Below the pieces are notes generated by a model. That model searched no databases and was not told where the DNA came from. It saw nothing but the letters and a program-made list of their open reading frames with translations. Positions 61,626 to 64,000 of a stretch of 64,000 nucleotides of DNA are shown one piece after another; the stretch's first letter is position 1, and every line of letters begins with the position of its first letter. Made by a program: the position numbers and the translations under genes. Origin of the DNA: Owenia fusiformis (Eukaryota; Annelida; Polychaeta; Sabellida; Oweniidae); the NCBI GenBank assembly GCA_903813345.2, contig CAIIXF020000002.1:31492926-31556925 (forward strand), written 5' to 3'.

Positions 61626-64000
61626 ACGGAACATCAAATACTAAAATCAATTTTAGATCCTTGCATATTTTTAAGTGAAAGTTTGATTTTCTATTGAGGA
61701 ATATTTATCATTGCAAAATTCTGGGTTCATCACATTTCATCCTGAAATCTGTATGATATCAAATCCCAGCGTCCGTTTTAAACCCCTGAAAATGTATCCC
61801 ATTTCAGGAGCAATTGTAAAACTGATTCCTGCATATCTAACAAATTCCATTTATTTTCGAAAGCGATATACCAAAATTAAAAAATATGGCGTTTTGGCCC
61901 ACCCTGTATACATTGACATATACTATACGTACTTTATATATTGGCATTATCCTATGAGTAACACTATGAGTAAATACTTAATAAGAGAAATCATAACAGA
62001 CAATCACAAGTGCCAGTTAATTCTTGGGGAAGGCTCCGAACAAATTTTTAAGAATGAACTCAACTCTGATGTTTTACATTATCAAAAATTGTATTTCAGC
62101 AAATTATACACATACAGTTATGTACATAATATTGTGATATGCTCGCACACCACATCCCATCAATACGTTTTCCAGCAAGGGTTGTTCACAAGCATATCAA
62201 AGCTTGTTGGTGTTTCTTACTTCAAACAATATAATATTTCCGATTATTATATCACTGTCATATTCCTCACTCTCTGATTGGTACATGTCCTACACGTGAC
62301 TAAAAAAGCAAGCGAAATTCACCAGAAGTCACGATTATCAAATGATACTCTCCAGTCCGACTTAGTCCAGTATGATATTTCAATTTTATACTACCCGGGA
62401 GTACATTGTCATGATTAATTAGACATCAATAGTTTGTTATTCCATTAATGTGAGTGAGGAATACAACAGTGAATAATAAAACAAATATTTAATTCTGATG
62501 TTTCGGGCTTCGTGGAATATCACTTGTGAAAGATGCACAGGCATTCATCTCAAAAGAATTAAATATTTGTTTAATATGAGAGAAACCTCGTACTCTTTAA
62601 AAGATGGCGTTATAGGACGGTATGGCGTAATCCTTCACAGGTTCCACATGTTTTTGTAAATACTCGAGGACAATTTTTTGTGACGAGTTACCTTTTAGAA
62701 TATAACTCTGCTGAATAAAGAATAAGATTATCTGGTAAATGATTTCATTGTTCATTGGTAAGGATAAAGTTTACTTGCGATGAGATATTCTCATAAAGAA
62801 TCTTCCTGAATTTGCTTTCTGCAAATCAAATTTTAAATGGTATTTGCAAACCCAAAGCAGGCCCCTCCAAAGAGAGGTTGACCATCTCTCACCTATTTTT
62901 CAAGAAACATTTTTTTTTAGAGATTGTCGTCTTTATCCTAAAATATGGCTCTCCGACATGCTCAGAATGCGCAAGAGGGTCTGTATTTCAAAAAATGCTG
63001 GGGCGGGCATACCCCCAGATCCTAGCTTGCGGTGTAAATTGTAAATTGGGTTATCGTTTGGGTGGAAGTCCAATACGATGCTAGTTCATGTGCACCTTTT
63101 AAATACACGGACCTAAAAACATAGAACAGCTTGGTCCCTGTAATATAATGAGAACCTATTGCAAACTTTATATTGTCTAGGAATATGTTGTCGAAAGTCC
63201 ATCAGAATTATTCATTTTATTTTGCACGACTGACGAATGACTCAACGACGTCATTCGGTCGAGTTTGGTCAGGCTGCGAATAGGATGGACAAGATATAAA
63301 AGGATGACTGCCGAAGAAATTCGAACAGATTTGAGTTCCAGATATCCTTCCTGTCAAAGCATATCCATGGAGTTAGTAAATGAGAAGTGTACAGTGAGAA
63401 ACTGAGATTATATCACACCTGGTCGACCATTCCTTTATTACCACTCGTATGAAGAGGGGGAGAAACCCCAGGGTTCAAAGATGACATACGCTTATAATGT
63501 AAATCGTATGTCATCAATTGAATCATGGGGTTTTCCCTCCTCTTACTCATATGCTACGCGAAAGTCTTCATCTGTGCATATAAAATCCGAGTCTATTGCC
63601 TGGTAGAATGTTCCATTATACCATTTACAATAGGAGTTCATGTCAATTTTCAGTTTGTATAAGTAGCCAAACCCGTAAAAGAGCATCAGCTCTTGGCCAG
63701 CTAGTATAGTCTTTATACTTCTGAAGTATATCTGAAAAACGTAGAAACTGAAAATTAAAGACAGAACCAGACATACAAAATCATTGGTTCTCATAAAATA
63801 AAGTATAAACTTAGATTCTCTGAAAACAGGTAATTAAATCCAGCCCTTAGCGAAGGTTTTGATCCCCTGTTTTCAAAGAATCTAAATATAAGCTGAAAGG
63901 TACCACCTCCCTAATAAACTTAAAATACACATTTTGTTATATTTCTCAGATGCTTATTTTAAATCAAATTATTTTTTCTTACATAGCGACGTCATTTAAG
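61626..64000. other. 3' flank without recognised genes
   Basis: A 188-codon plus frame at 61711-62277 has no recognisable motif, is rich in Tyr/Ile/Ser as expected of AT-rich DNA, and is probably chance. A minus frame at 63543-63794 has a hydrophobic start and one N-glycosylation sequon but no family match. About 63465-63500 is an inverse relative of 32985-33020. A small hairpin (AGATTCTCTGAAAACAGG and its partner) spans 63812-63886. Confidence 0.4.

Noticed and set aside
61711-62277. 188-codon frame as a gene
   Set aside because: No recognisable motif, no splice partners, composition typical of AT-rich random sequence.
63543-63794. 83-codon minus frame with hydrophobic start as a secreted peptide
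   Set aside because: Isolated, no family match or splice signals; left as unassigned.

Overview
The window is animal nuclear DNA. It is AT-rich, its genes are split by GT-AG introns, and more than half of it is introns or transposon-derived repeats. Gene content (a TSP1/VWD/C8 secreted protein, a FAM181 homologue, ZFAND2, METTL27, an NTPDase, and GT77-like transferases) points to a bilaterian. The repeat style suggests a marine invertebrate, perhaps a mollusc or other lophotrochozoan, but the species cannot be fixed from sequence alone. There is no sign of a bacterial, viral or organellar source.

Layout. 0.3-5 kb, minus strand: the first ten coding exons of a secreted cysteine-rich protein, running off the left edge, with a TATA box near 5.04 kb. 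6.7-8.2 kb: a 5'-truncated L1/Tx1-like LINE with target-site duplications. 10.3-10.9 kb, plus: a single-exon FAM181-like gene carrying a TEAD-binding type motif. 13.4-25.1 kb, plus: a complete ten-exon ZFAND2 (AN1 zinc finger) gene whose introns hold a foldback element, a mariner-type MITE, a 31-copy 42-bp minisatellite grown from its own exon-5 donor site, and tandem 1.3-kb repeats. 28.2-30.5 kb, plus: a five-exon METTL27-like methyltransferase. 33.1-34.9 kb: a 5'-truncated CR1/Jockey-like LINE. 36-39.5 kb: several nested inverted-repeat elements. 40.7-49.8 kb, minus: a complete six-exon NTPDase (apyrase) with all five ACR motifs. 51.8-53.6 and 59.8-61.6 kb, plus: two tandem copies of a three-exon type II membrane glycosyltransferase with an orphan exon-1 fragment upstream. 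54-59 kb between them is repeats, including a decayed LINE tail. The last 2 kb hold no recognisable gene.

The genes look like unrelated neighbours rather than a pathway. ZFAND2 belongs to proteasome quality control, FAM181 to TEAD-dependent transcription, NTPDase and the glycosyltransferases to nucleotide/sugar chemistry in the secretory pathway, and the VWD protein to the extracellular space. The only clear cluster is the glycosyltransferase duplication. Exon coordinates below were derived by hand from splice consensus and reading-phase continuity; the five multi-exon models that reach a stop are phase-consistent throughout.
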